DNA from: an uncultured Erysipelotrichaceae bacterium
GTDB lineage: Bacteria > Bacillota_I > Bacilli_A > RFN20 > CAG-826
Assembly (NCBI GenBank): GCA_900315885.1
Contig: ONAT01000007.1
Location: 1-53,575, forward strand
Reading direction: 5' to 3'
DNA length: 53,575 nt
This document shows positions 17,859 to 26,219 of the stretch, in pieces. Both the position numbers and the translations under genes were made by a program. Numbering within the stretch: position 1 is the stretch's first letter; each line of letters starts with the position of its first letter. A model generated the notes under the pieces. That model was not told the origin of the DNA, did not search any database, and worked only from the letters and a program-made list of their open reading frames with translations.

Positions 17859-19115
17859 TTATTCCTTTTTAATAACATTACTTGTTATTATACCATCTTT
17901 TACGATTGTTTTTAATGTTTGATTTATATTAATTTCTGAACTTGAGGTAATGATGTTATCATTTTCATCAAGTGTTATTGAATATCCTTTATCTAAAAGA
18001 GCTTTAGGATTTAAAGAAGTTAATCTAATCTTTAATCTTTCAACTTCGTTAACTCGTTTATTAAGTAAAAGATTAACACTATTTCTAAGATTAATTTGTA
18101 CTCTATTTATATCATCTCTAACACTCTTTAATAATAAATTCATCTTGTTATTTAATTGGTTCTTAATATTATTAATTCGTTCTTTTTGTAAGACATAATA
18201 AGACTCAGGATTAATAAAGAATGGTAAATTCGCTATTGCTTTAAGTTTTTGTTTATAATTACTAATCTTATTACCAATTGCGTTATTTAAGATAAGTTTA
18301 TCATTATCTAAACGAAGCAAGATATCACTAATTTTTGGTGTCGCTCTTATCGCGGCATCGGTAGGTGTTGAGGCACGCATATCGGAGACATAATCGACTA
18401 AAGTATAATCAGATTCATGTCCTACCGCGGAGATTATTGGCGTTTTAGAGTTATATATTGTACGCACAAGTGTTTCATCATTAAAAGCACTTAAATCTTC
18501 TTTATCTCCTCCACCTCGACCAATAATAATGACATCTAAATTATCATCAATAGCCTTATTTAAAGCCTCATTTAACTCTTTTGGTGCTGTTTCACCTTGC
18601 ACTGCACTATTATAAAAATGGATATCAGCGATAGGGTAACGTAAGATAATATTACGGACAATATCATGAATTGCCGCACCACTTCTTGCGGTAATGACAC
18701 CTATTGATTTTGGAAATTTCGGTATTTGAAGTTTATGCTCTTCATTAAATAATCCTTCATCTTGTAATTTCTTACGCAATTTTTCTAATTCAATTAGGCG
18801 CTTACCTTCACCAAATAATGCGACATCTTTAACTATAATTTGATACGAGCCACTTGGAACATATAATTCAATTGAACCATATAATAATACTTCATCACCT
18901 ATTGAAGGCATATATTGAACAAAAGTTTGATAACCACGAAAGAGTACTGCTTTTATACTTGCAGCACTTTCATCTTTGATCGTCATATATATATGTCCGC
19001 GATTAGTTAAATTCGCGACTTCACCCTTAATTACAACATTAATTAAGGCATCATCATTTTCGATTAAATTTTTTATACGCTCATTTACTTGTTTAACAGT
19101 TAGAAATGGTATCAT
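17859..19115 (-). CDS. xseA: exodeoxyribonuclease VII large subunit
   Basis: A 418-residue catalytic subunit of exonuclease VII, which degrades single-stranded DNA from both ends to short oligonucleotides. The N-terminal OB-fold (about 1-100, VVIKGEVANLTNRGHIYMTI) binds DNA. The catalytic domain has the family motifs ITARSGAAIHDI, IIGRGGGDKEDL and PIISAVGHESDYTLVDYVSDMRASTPTDAA (about 140-260). A long coiled-coil region at 280-380 binds XseB. The start overlaps the nusB stop by 4 bases (ATGA). It is part of the nusB-xseA-xseB-dxs-recN transcript. Confidence 0.97.
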   Translation of the reverse strand: MIPFLTVKQVNERIKNLIENDDALINVVIKGEVANLTNRGHIYMTIKDESAASIKAVLFRGYQTFVQYMPSIGDEVLLYGSIELYVPSGSYQIIVKDVALFGEGKRLIELEKLRKKLQDEGLFNEEHKLQIPKFPKSIGVITARSGAAIHDIVRNIILRYPIADIHFYNSAVQGETAPKELNEALNKAIDDNLDVIIIGRGGGDKEDLSAFNDETLVRTIYNSKTPIISAVGHESDYTLVDYVSDMRASTPTDAAIRATPKISDILLRLDNDKLILNNAIGNKISNYKQKLKAIANLPFFINPESYYVLQKERINNIKNQLNNKMNLLLKSVRDDINRVQINLRNSVNLLLNKRVNEVERLKIRLTSLNPKALLDKGYSITLDENDNIITSSSEININQTLKTIVKDGIITSNVIKKE

Positions 19116-19519
19116 GCTAATACATTATCCAAAACAGCGTTTATAAATTTATAATCGCCATCATCTAAGTATTTTTTTGCAAGGTGAACAGCAATATCAA
19201 TAACAATTGCCTTATCTACACCTTCAACGTATTTATAATGAGCGTATGAGAGAAGCAAAATTGCTTGGGCAAGTCGATTGAGTCGGCTAAATTTCCATTT
19301 ATTCAACTTTGGCTCTATTTCTGAAATTATTTCTTTTTCATGGAGTAAAGCTTTTACTACTACTTCACGAACATAAAAATCACTATTTTCATAGGAGTCA
19401 CCTAAAACATCTCCAATTATTTCTTTGATATCATAATCAATATTCATATCTTCATAAGTTAAGGCATCATAAATAATAATCATGGCCTTCTCTTGATTGG
19501 CGTTTCGAGATGTTTTCAT
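19112..19519 (-). CDS. nusB: transcription antitermination factor NusB
   Basis: A 135-residue all-helical RNA-binding protein. With NusE (S10) it binds boxA RNA and keeps RNA polymerase from terminating early in rRNA operons. The C-terminal signature KAIVIDIAVHLAKKYLDDGDYKFINAVLDNV is typical of the family. A ribosome binding site (AAAGGAA) precedes ATG 19519. It overlaps xseA by 4 bases, indicating translational coupling. Confidence 0.94.
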   Translation of the reverse strand: MKTSRNANQEKAMIIIYDALTYEDMNIDYDIKEIIGDVLGDSYENSDFYVREVVVKALLHEKEIISEIEPKLNKWKFSRLNRLAQAILLLSYAHYKYVEGVDKAIVIDIAVHLAKKYLDDGDYKFINAVLDNVLA

Positions 19520-19536
19520 AAATGTAATTCCTTTCG

Positions 19537-20016
19537 CTACTTCTTGAATTTTCGCTCAATGGCGAATAAGTGATAGTAATTTGCAATGCCATAAGCCATA
19601 AAAATGATTACAATCACATGTAGTAATAGCTGAGGTATCAAATAACTATTGTCTAAATAAAAGATAAATATAAGTATTGTATCGACAAAATAAATACTTA
19701 ATCCTGTAATAATTGCTTTAATTTTGCCACTTCTTGTTAAACCCCAAATTAAGACAAAGATAAAACTTGTGGCAATGCTTATTACTCCATTAACTAATAA
19801 TCTTAAATATATATTAGTTATTGAAGCATCTAGCACATTGAAGATAAGTATATCCATCATGAGAGATGGAAAATATCCATTCCCAGATTTAAGGATACCG
19901 ATAATTGTTCCTATGAAATTTAATAAACCCACAAACAAAAAGGCCATCATACCTTTTTGATAGTTTCGTAACGTTAAATTATGTAATTCACTATAAGTAT
20001 ATTCTTTTTGTTTCAT
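19537..20016 (-). CDS. unknown four-helix membrane protein
   Basis: A 159-residue integral membrane protein with about four transmembrane helices (roughly residues 22-44, 70-95, 98-120 and 125-150) and a basic C-terminus. I recognise no family or catalytic motif. Its start overlaps the stop of the YqhY gene by one base (TAATG) and it runs into nusB 17 bases later, so it is co-expressed with both. In Bacillus yqhY and nusB are adjacent, so this gene is an insertion in an otherwise conserved pair. A membrane-linked role beside the Asp23/YqhY protein is possible but only a guess. Confidence 0.75.
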   Translation of the reverse strand: MKQKEYTYSELHNLTLRNYQKGMMAFLFVGLLNFIGTIIGILKSGNGYFPSLMMDILIFNVLDASITNIYLRLLVNGVISIATSFIFVLIWGLTRSGKIKAIITGLSIYFVDTILIFIFYLDNSYLIPQLLLHVIVIIFMAYGIANYYHLFAIERKFKK

Positions 20017-20354
20017 TACTTAATATTTATAACCTTAATATCAATTCTAAAAGGAATCATTTCTGTTAATGCTGTCAAAGATGAAGCTATTTCTTCTTGT
20101 AATTCTTTACATAAAGATGCGACATTTTGACCACGAGCAATATTAACATCAATGCTAACATTAACTTGACCATTACGAATCATTACCTTTGGTTGATGAC
20201 AAAGGGCTATTAACTTTTTCGTGGTTTTACCATTATCTTTTGAGTTGTTAGTGAGTGAATCTGTAACCTCATGAACAATTTGCTCAAAAACTTCGCGCGA
20301 TAAAGCCATCGTGCCTAATTTGTTATAATTTTCAATGTAAACGTATGAAGACAT
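20016..20354 (-). CDS. yqhY: Asp23/Gls24 family protein YqhY
   Basis: A 112-residue protein of the Asp23/Gls24 (DUF322) family, which in Bacillota is found beside accBC or nusB and is linked to fatty-acid synthesis and envelope homeostasis. The sequence GTMALSREVFEQIVHEV and the central strands KVMIRNGQVNVSIDVNIARGQNVASLCKELQEEI are typical. The start is ATG 20354, since AGGAGTG lies just upstream and the GTG at 20363 is part of that ribosome binding site. It is the first gene of the yqhY-(membrane protein)-nusB-xseA-xseB-dxs-recN-spoIVB run, with a promoter right upstream. Confidence 0.88.
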   Translation of the reverse strand: MSSYVYIENYNKLGTMALSREVFEQIVHEVTDSLTNNSKDNGKTTKKLIALCHQPKVMIRNGQVNVSIDVNIARGQNVASLCKELQEEIASSLTALTEMIPFRIDIKVINIK

Positions 20355-20394
20355 AATAATCACTCCTGTTTATATTATAAATATAAACGTGTTT

Positions 20395-20423
20395 ATTATC
20401 AAATAAAACAAGCATTAAGTCAA
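20395..20423 (-). promoter_or_regulatory. promoter of the yqhY-nusB operon
   Basis: Minus strand TTGACT (20418-20423), 17-base spacer, GATAAT (20395-20400). It abuts the stop codon of the AbiEii-type gene. No terminator separates the two, so some read-through from the toxin-antitoxin operon is likely. Confidence 0.65.
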
Positions 20424-21376
20424 TTATTTTTTTGTTTCTGTAGTGTTTTTGCATCGCCATAATGCCATCGGATGTGATTTTATATTATTTAAAATATCAC
20501 TATTATTAAATAATAATTCTGGTCTATAATTTTGTTTTCTAAATTCATCTATAAATTTTTGTTCTCTATTCGTAATTTTTATAAGATCTTTTAAATATTG
20601 AATAACTAATATTTTTGCTTTTTCTAGATCAAATTTGTCAGTTTTTGAAATAACAGGTTTTAACTGTGTTTTATACTTCATAAAACTAATTTGCCTTATT
20701 TTATCGTATTGAAAATTGTCTATATCTTGATTACCACCAACCATGTTATAAAATATTAGACACTTTTTAAGCATCCTTTTGTTTATAATTAAATTATTCT
20801 CTATCATTCTATTAACATCATATAAATCCCTTGGAGCCGCACGTGAAAGTAAAGCATTGATTTTACTTGCATATAATTCAATTGTGCTTAATGTTAAAAT
20901 ATTAAAGTCATTATTCAAATCCTTGCAAACAATTTTTTTATTTTCAAGTGGCATAATGTGGTGTCGATTAATAAAATTAATTTCAACTTTAATATTATCC
21001 CTATTATGAGCATTATTTATATAGTTAAACGTGAGTGATAATAGAGCATAATTATTTTTAGGCATAATAGTTAAAGAATAATCATTAGATTCCATATAGT
21101 TGATTAGCTTATTAGTAAATAAAGTTTTAATATTTAAAACTTCTTCTTTTGATTCGTTTCCAACATAATCCAAATCAATATCTACTGAAAGTCTTGGTAA
21201 ATCCAATACTAATAAATTTATTGCTGTACCGCCTTTTAAAGATAATTTTCCTTTGAAAAACTTATCATTATTAATGAAGTTCAATATTATTGATAATCGT
21301 AAAACTTTTTCAAGAGTATCTTTTATAAAACCAGTTTTTTAGATAAATCAATTAAGTATTGATTTGAAAAATTCAT
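20424..21376 (-). pseudogene. AbiEii-type toxin nucleotidyltransferase, frameshifted in an A6 tract
   Basis: The gene starts at ATG 21376 with an excellent ribosome binding site (GGAGG), overlapping the antitoxin stop by one base (TAATG). It reads MNFSNQYLIDLSKKLVL and stops at 21323-21325. A -1 shift at the A6 run (21335-21340 on the plus strand) instead gives MNFSNQYLIDLSKK followed by TGFIKDTLEKVLRLSIIL and then the AbiEii domain to 20424. The domain has the family motif LSLKGGTAINLL followed by SVDIDLDYV, the nucleotidyltransferase active site of the AbiEii toxin. Type IV AbiE systems transfer nucleotides (to tRNA in studied relatives) and stop growth or abort phage infection. It is either inactive, or made by frameshifting or polymerase slippage; an assembly error is also possible. 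The second reading frame alone has no good start. Confidence 0.85.
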
Positions 21377-22113
21377 TAAATTCCTCCGTATATGCGAGTT
21401 TTAAGATTCTTTGGTGCCATAAGCTTCCATCTGGGACAATATACAATATCAATGAATTCATCTTTCAAAAAGTATTTAACCTGATTAGTTAAATGCATTT
21501 GACATTCGTTAAAAAATTCATCGCTAAGCATTAAATTTGAATTAAATTGTTCTAATATATACCCTACTTTTTGATATAAAAGCACTTTGTTACACGATTT
21601 TAAAACATCAAGTAGTCTTTTTTCATCAATGAATTTAATTTGAGATAAAGAATTTAATAATTCATCAATGCCACCAGCTAAATTTATATCATCGATACAA
21701 TCAATTATTGTTCGTTCTAAAGTTGTAACTCTTACCCCCGCATATTTAATATAGTCAATGAATTCTGTATTTCTGGTTAATTTACATAAATATTCTATAC
21801 TATCAAACTCAAATGAGTTAATTCGTGATGTTGATCCTACTATTATGGTTCTAAATACTTGATTTGCAAGTCCATAATATTCAAGCGCGGAATGATAACA
21901 AATAAAAGAATCATTGGAAATCTTACTAGCAATCTCAAATTTTGACACATTTATTGAGCCTGTTTGGTCTAAAGATACATATAGACCATTGCGAACTTTT
22001 ATTATTTTTTCTGATTTTACTTTTCTTAATAGCCAATTATCTAATTGCTTTTGATTTTCAAAATTGTTTTCGATATCTGTTTTATTAAATATATAAGGAA
22101 TATATTTTAACAT
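21376..22113 (-). CDS. AbiEi-type antitoxin / transcriptional regulator
   Basis: A 245-residue protein of the AbiEi family (predicted viral-defence transcriptional regulators). The N-terminal winged helix-turn-helix (about 1-60, KQLDNWLLRKVKSEKIIKVRNGLYV) would bind the operon's own promoter, and the C-terminal domain (YHSALEYYGL, VTTLERTIIDCID) is the antitoxin part. The family usually represses its operon and neutralises the AbiEii nucleotidyltransferase without direct contact. A ribosome binding site (GAGGTG) precedes ATG 22113, and a promoter is visible upstream. The stop overlaps the toxin start by one base. The antitoxin is intact while the toxin is frameshifted, as often seen when a toxin is silenced. 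Confidence 0.87.
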   Translation of the reverse strand: MLKYIPYIFNKTDIENNFENQKQLDNWLLRKVKSEKIIKVRNGLYVSLDQTGSINVSKFEIASKISNDSFICYHSALEYYGLANQVFRTIIVGSTSRINSFEFDSIEYLCKLTRNTEFIDYIKYAGVRVTTLERTIIDCIDDINLAGGIDELLNSLSQIKFIDEKRLLDVLKSCNKVLLYQKVGYILEQFNSNLMLSDEFFNECQMHLTNQVKYFLKDEFIDIVYCPRWKLMAPKNLKTRIYGGI

Positions 22114-22133
22114 GTTCGCACCTCTTTTTAACT

Positions 22134-22162
22134 AAATTAGCATAATAAACTCTATTTTACAA
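22134..22162 (-). promoter_or_regulatory. promoter of the AbiE operon
   Basis: Minus strand TTGTAA (22157-22162), 17-base spacer ending in TATGC, then TAATTT (22134-22139). The TG before the -10 suggests an extended -10 element. The start point is about 15 bases before the antitoxin ATG. Confidence 0.5.
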
Positions 22163-22229
22163 GTATTATGAGCATAATTAGATAAAATAAACATAAAAAA
22201 TTACTACTTATGAAATTAATTCAAAATAA

Positions 22230-22268
22230 AAAATCCCATATAAATTATTACTTTTATTATGGGATTTT
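22230..22268 (-). terminator. intrinsic terminator after the unknown 117-residue gene
   Basis: An 11-bp stem (AAAATCCCATA / TATGGGATTTT) with a 17-base AT-rich loop, followed on the minus strand by TTTATTTTG. It lies 12 bases after the stop of the upstream gene and before the AbiE promoter. Confidence 0.75.
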
Positions 22269-22279
22269 GTCGAAATTAT

Positions 22280-22633
22280 TTATATTTTATGCACTAGAAC
22301 ATGATATTTTTTAATCAATGACATTAGAATTGGATTATTCATATTATCACTTGATAAATAAAATGATCCATCTTCTCCATAAGTTAGCTTACTACTTTCA
22401 CCTGTCACTTGATTTTTATATAAAATTAAATCATCATCAATGATTACATCTTCTCTTTTACCAATTAAGTTAGTTAATAACGTATAAACTTCTTCTTTTT
22501 TTATTGGGAGAAAGAAGTAACGAAGTTGACGACGAGAAAACTCATCATCATTAACATTTATTAATTCGTTTAATAAACTATCATCAATTAATTCTTTAAA
22601 TTCATTTGCTAAAAAATATATTTCATATTGCAT
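22280..22633 (-). CDS. unknown 117-residue acidic protein
   Basis: A small acidic, predicted soluble protein starting MQYEIYFLANEFKELIDDS, with no signal, membrane segment or recognised motif. The start is chosen at ATG 22633 because GGTGAT is 5 bases upstream; the reading frame is open to 22654 through a run of Met codons. It stands alone between a broken lipoprotein gene and an AbiE system, with its own terminator. A perfect TGTCGAA (0A-box-like) lies at 22677-22683 upstream of it, which by frequency alone could be chance. Function unknown. Confidence 0.6.
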   Translation of the reverse strand: MQYEIYFLANEFKELIDDSLLNELINVNDDEFSRRQLRYFFLPIKKEEVYTLLTNLIGKREDVIIDDDLILYKNQVTGESSKLTYGEDGSFYLSSDNMNNPILMSLIKKYHVLVHKI

Positions 22634-22698
22634 TTCAATCACCATTATCATCATAATCTTTAGATATGGCGATTAATGTCGAAAATAGTGAGTAAATA

Positions 22699-24138
22699 CT
22701 ATTTTTGATAAATAACAAGAGAGTTAAGGCAATAGTTTTTACCAGTCGCATAACCTTCTTGATATTTTAATTTGAAATATATGCGATAAGAGGTAATATC
22801 TGTATGCTTAAATTCAAAAGTGACATCTTCTAAAGTTAAATTATCAATGCCTTTTTTTGATACTTCCTCTACGACTTCGTTATTGCTATTTAATCCTTGA
22901 ACAGCGAATTCATTGTTACGTGATAATTCAATGCTTGCACTGGTGGAGAGACGCATATTTAAGACAACAACTGTACTTCCAGTAATATTGCTATAAGTCG
23001 GAGTTAATATCGCGTCATTTTGTTTTTTAAAATTAATTTCTCCTGAATTATTAAAGAAAGATAAATTAGCAAAATCATCAATGAATCCTTCTGGAACTTC
23101 TCCTAAGAAAGAAACCTTTTCTTGAATGATTGTTTCATAGCTTGCCCCTTGCTCAAAGACAGTTAAAGTTATAGAATCGCTTATTTTGCCATTTCTAGCC
23201 TCAATAACGACTGTTCCAACACTGAGAGGTATAACTAAACCATTCGCACCCACGCGCGCGATAGAGCGGTTTTTTGAGATAAATTCAATGTCATTAATAT
23301 TACTTGGTGTTGCTATAACATTAATTTGATAAGGTGTATTAACCTTTGCGACATTATTTTCATTAGTGATTTGAATACTCGTTAAAGACTTATTCTCTTC
23401 CACTACTTTTTTCTTACCTGAGACACTTACTTCAAATAAGGCAAAACGGACATCGTGTTCAAGTCCTTTAAATTCAAATACTAAGCGGAAATCATGAATA
23501 TGTTTAGCTTCAATAGTGAATGAATGTGCTTTTAATTCATCATAATATGAACCGATATCTAATTCACTTGGAGCAATATTTTTATCTAAACGCACCCAAG
23601 AATCTCCGTTTAGATATTAAACACCAATATATTTATTTTCAACATTGGAATTCTCTAAATCCCCATTGTTCCATATGCTTAGTTTTAAATCTATTTTTTC
23701 GACATCAAATTCAAAACCTGATAAGAAATTCACATAATTAGTTTTAGTTTCTTCATTACCTTTATAAGCGTTAATTATTGGATAATTAGGAATACTATTT
23801 TGTTTAGAAGCATTATCAAATCTTACTAAACCTTTTGAAGAGTCTAATTCAATACTAGATTCACTTGATTCAATTTTATAATTTGCTTCGTCGATAATGA
23901 CATCGTGTTCTTCATATGAATTGGAAAAGCCACTAGCGGCACCAAAAAAATCAATTGTTTTTGTTACATTGATATAATTACCTTCATCATCAATCGTTGA
24001 ATTACCATGTGTGCTACTACTTGGTAAAGTTGAGATATTAGTACTTGGATCAATGAAAGTAGAATTACTATTTTGGTTATTTACGCAAGAAGCAAGAGTA
24101 ACAAGGCATAAGCCCATTATTAATAAATTCTTTTTCAT
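22699..24138 (-). pseudogene. Ig-like (Big_2) surface lipoprotein interrupted by an in-frame TAA
   Basis: The first part (24138-23617) starts with a lipoprotein signal ending in VTLASC, followed by a Ser/Thr/Asn-rich linker and beta-rich sequence. It ends ENKYIGV at a TAA (23617-23619). The same frame continues without another stop as YLNGDSWVRLDKNIAPSEL down to 22699, including a Big_2-like bacterial Ig domain (SLTSIQITNEN...SVGTVVIEARNGKISDSITLTV) and a C-terminal beta-sandwich. The two halves therefore form one surface lipoprotein of about 479 codons with a single nonsense codon. The only start candidate for the second half is a GTG at 23595 with no good ribosome binding site. The start ATG 24138 follows a GGGTG site. 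The intact protein would be a cell-surface adhesin or carbohydrate-binding type; substrate unknown. Confidence 0.8.
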
Positions 24139-24177
24139 TTTCTTCACCCTTATTTATTATAAATAAAAACAAAAGAA

Positions 24178-24197
24178 AAGGCGATAAAAATCGCCTT
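24178..24197 (-). terminator. intrinsic terminator after tkt
   Basis: An 8-bp perfect stem (AAGGCGAT / ATCGCCTT, four-base loop) followed by TTTCTTTTG and TTTTTAT on the minus strand, 5 bases after the tkt stop. It ends the hisS-aspS-tkt transcript. Confidence 0.9.
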
Positions 24198-24202
24198 AAC
24201 TA

Positions 24203-26176
24203 TTATTTACCTGTAACTTTTTTAACTAATTCAACTAAAGCATCGCTTGTAAAGTCAAAGGCTTTAATTGCATCTCCTGCTGGAGCGCTTGTACCATATT
24301 CATCAATACCCATATTGAATCGAGCAAATCTAGCCCAACCAAATGTTGTAAGCATTTCAACAGAAATACGATGTTCATAATCGTTACCAAGTACTTCTTC
24401 TTGATATTCTTTGCTTTGTTTTAAGAATAATTCTTGGCAAGGCATAGAAACGACACGGACATCAATTCCTAAAGCGTAAAGTTTAGCTTTTGCTTCACTT
24501 GCAAGAGATACTTCACTACCAGTAGCAATAATGACAGCATCAGGTTTATTACCAAATTCTCTTTCAATTACGTAAGCACCTTTTGCAACGCCTTCATAAT
24601 TTGAATTCTTCATTAGTGGTAAGCCTTGACGAGATAAGATAATCGCGGTTGGAGTCTCTTGAGAAAGTAACGCTAATTTCCAAGCAGCTGCAGTTTCTGT
24701 CGCATCACAAGGACGGATAACATCAACATTAGGCATACTTCTTAACATTGCTAAATGTTCGATTGGTTGATGTGTTGGACCATCTTCACCAACAGCAATA
24801 CTATCATGTGAGAATAAGTAAATGGCTGGAAGCTTTGATAATGCTGCCATTCTAATTGCCGATTTCATATAATCTGAGAAGACTAAGAAACAACCAACAT
24901 AAGTACGTAAACCACCATGTAGTAACATACCATTTTGGGCACTTGCCATCGCAAATTCACGAATACCGAAATTAATATTACGGCCACTTGGGTTAGACGG
25001 AGTCATATTTGTTTCATCTTTAATGATTGTGCAAACAGACTTAGCAACGTCCGCGGATCCACCAACTAAGTTAAATACTTCTTTGTTAAGAATATTTAAG
25101 ATTGCTTGAGATGTATTTCTTGTTGAATCTTTAAATCCTTCTTCAAAATGAGGTAATTCTTTAAAGACGTATTTGGAAACATCATTATTTAATGTTGATT
25201 CAATCTTACTTGCTTCTTCTAAATGTTCTTTACGATATGCATTAAATGTTCTCTTCCACTTACGCATAGCTTTTTCGCCACGATTAACGAATGTTTGTTT
25301 AAATGTTTCATAAACAGTTTCTGGGATTTCAAATGGTGCATAATTATAGCCATATTTTGCCTTTGCGGATGCACCATCTTCTTCTCCTAATGGAGAACCA
25401 TGAACTTTGCATGTGTTTTCGTTTTTAGAGCCAAAGCCGATAATTGTATGAACAATAATTAATGTTGGTTTATCTTTGGATTTTTTAGCCTTTTTAATAG
25501 CCTTATCAATAGCTTCGATATCATTACCATCTTTTACTTCTAAAACGTTCCAATTGCTAGCTAAGAAACGTTTTTTAGTATCTTCATTACTTGACAAGTC
25601 TAAGCCACCATCAAGAGTAATTGCGTTGCTATCATAAAGTAAAATAAGTTTATTAAGTTTTTGAACACCTGCAAGAGCGATTGCTTCTTGAGATAATCCT
25701 TCTTCTAAACATCCATCGCCGCATAAAGCGTAGGTGTAATGGTTGAAAAGATTTTCGGCATCAGCATACATATGGGCTAAAGTTCTTTCCGCCATTGCAA
25801 GTCCAACTGCTTGAGCAATACCTTGACCTAATGGACCAGATGTTGCGTCAATACCAGGAGTATGACGATATTCAGGATGTCCTGGAGTTAAAGAATCTAA
25901 TTGACGGAAATTCTTTAAATCGTCGATGGAAATATGATAATTTGCCATATGTAAGACTGTGTAAAGTAACATAGAGGCATGTCCTGCACTGAGGACAAAG
26001 CGGTCACGATTAATCCAGTTTGGATTAGATGGTGAACTGACAAGATGACGAGTAAAAAGGGTGTACAAGATAGGTGCACTACCTAAAGCCATACCAGGGT
26101 GACCTGATTTTGCTTTGTTAATACCGTCGATACATGTAGCTCTTATAGCGGCTACACAAAGTTGATCATTATTCAT
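24203..26176 (-). CDS. tkt: transketolase
   Basis: A 657-residue thiamine diphosphate enzyme of the non-oxidative pentose phosphate pathway, moving two-carbon units between sugar phosphates. Visible are GHPGMALGSAP near the N-terminus, the cofactor motif ALCGDGCLEEGLSQEA (about residue 150), the transketolase signature GEDGPTHQPIEHLAMLR (about 460), and the C-terminal domain. The start is ATG 26176, preceded by AAAGGA; the longer frame to 26194 places that site inside the protein. It follows aspS after 43 bases with no promoter seen and would be carried on the hisS-aspS T-box transcript, ended by a strong terminator. Linking a sugar enzyme to a tRNA-sensing leader is unusual. Confidence 0.97.
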   Translation of the reverse strand: MNNDQLCVAAIRATCIDGINKAKSGHPGMALGSAPILYTLFTRHLVSSPSNPNWINRDRFVLSAGHASMLLYTVLHMANYHISIDDLKNFRQLDSLTPGHPEYRHTPGIDATSGPLGQGIAQAVGLAMAERTLAHMYADAENLFNHYTYALCGDGCLEEGLSQEAIALAGVQKLNKLILLYDSNAITLDGGLDLSSNEDTKKRFLASNWNVLEVKDGNDIEAIDKAIKKAKKSKDKPTLIIVHTIIGFGSKNENTCKVHGSPLGEEDGASAKAKYGYNYAPFEIPETVYETFKQTFVNRGEKAMRKWKRTFNAYRKEHLEEASKIESTLNNDVSKYVFKELPHFEEGFKDSTRNTSQAILNILNKEVFNLVGGSADVAKSVCTIIKDETNMTPSNPSGRNINFGIREFAMASAQNGMLLHGGLRTYVGCFLVFSDYMKSAIRMAALSKLPAIYLFSHDSIAVGEDGPTHQPIEHLAMLRSMPNVDVIRPCDATETAAAWKLALLSQETPTAIILSRQGLPLMKNSNYEGVAKGAYVIEREFGNKPDAVIIATGSEVSLASEAKAKLYALGIDVRVVSMPCQELFLKQSKEYQEEVLGNDYEHRISVEMLTTFGWARFARFNMGIDEYGTSAPAGDAIKAFDFTSDALVELVKKVTGK

Positions 26177-26219
26177 TTTAATTTTTCCTTTCATTTATAT
26201 TAATTAGTATTGCTACTAT

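Noticed and set aside
22268-22274. Further TGTCGAA (0A-box-like) sites, for example here, at 22677-22683 and inside dxs
   Set aside because: About half a dozen copies are expected by chance in a window of this size and composition. This one lies downstream of a stop codon. Only the pair beside spo0A is well placed.
23595-23619. A separate second gene starting at GTG 23595
   Set aside because: There is no ribosome binding site, and the frame is continuous with the upstream lipoprotein across a single TAA, so one interrupted gene is the simpler reading.
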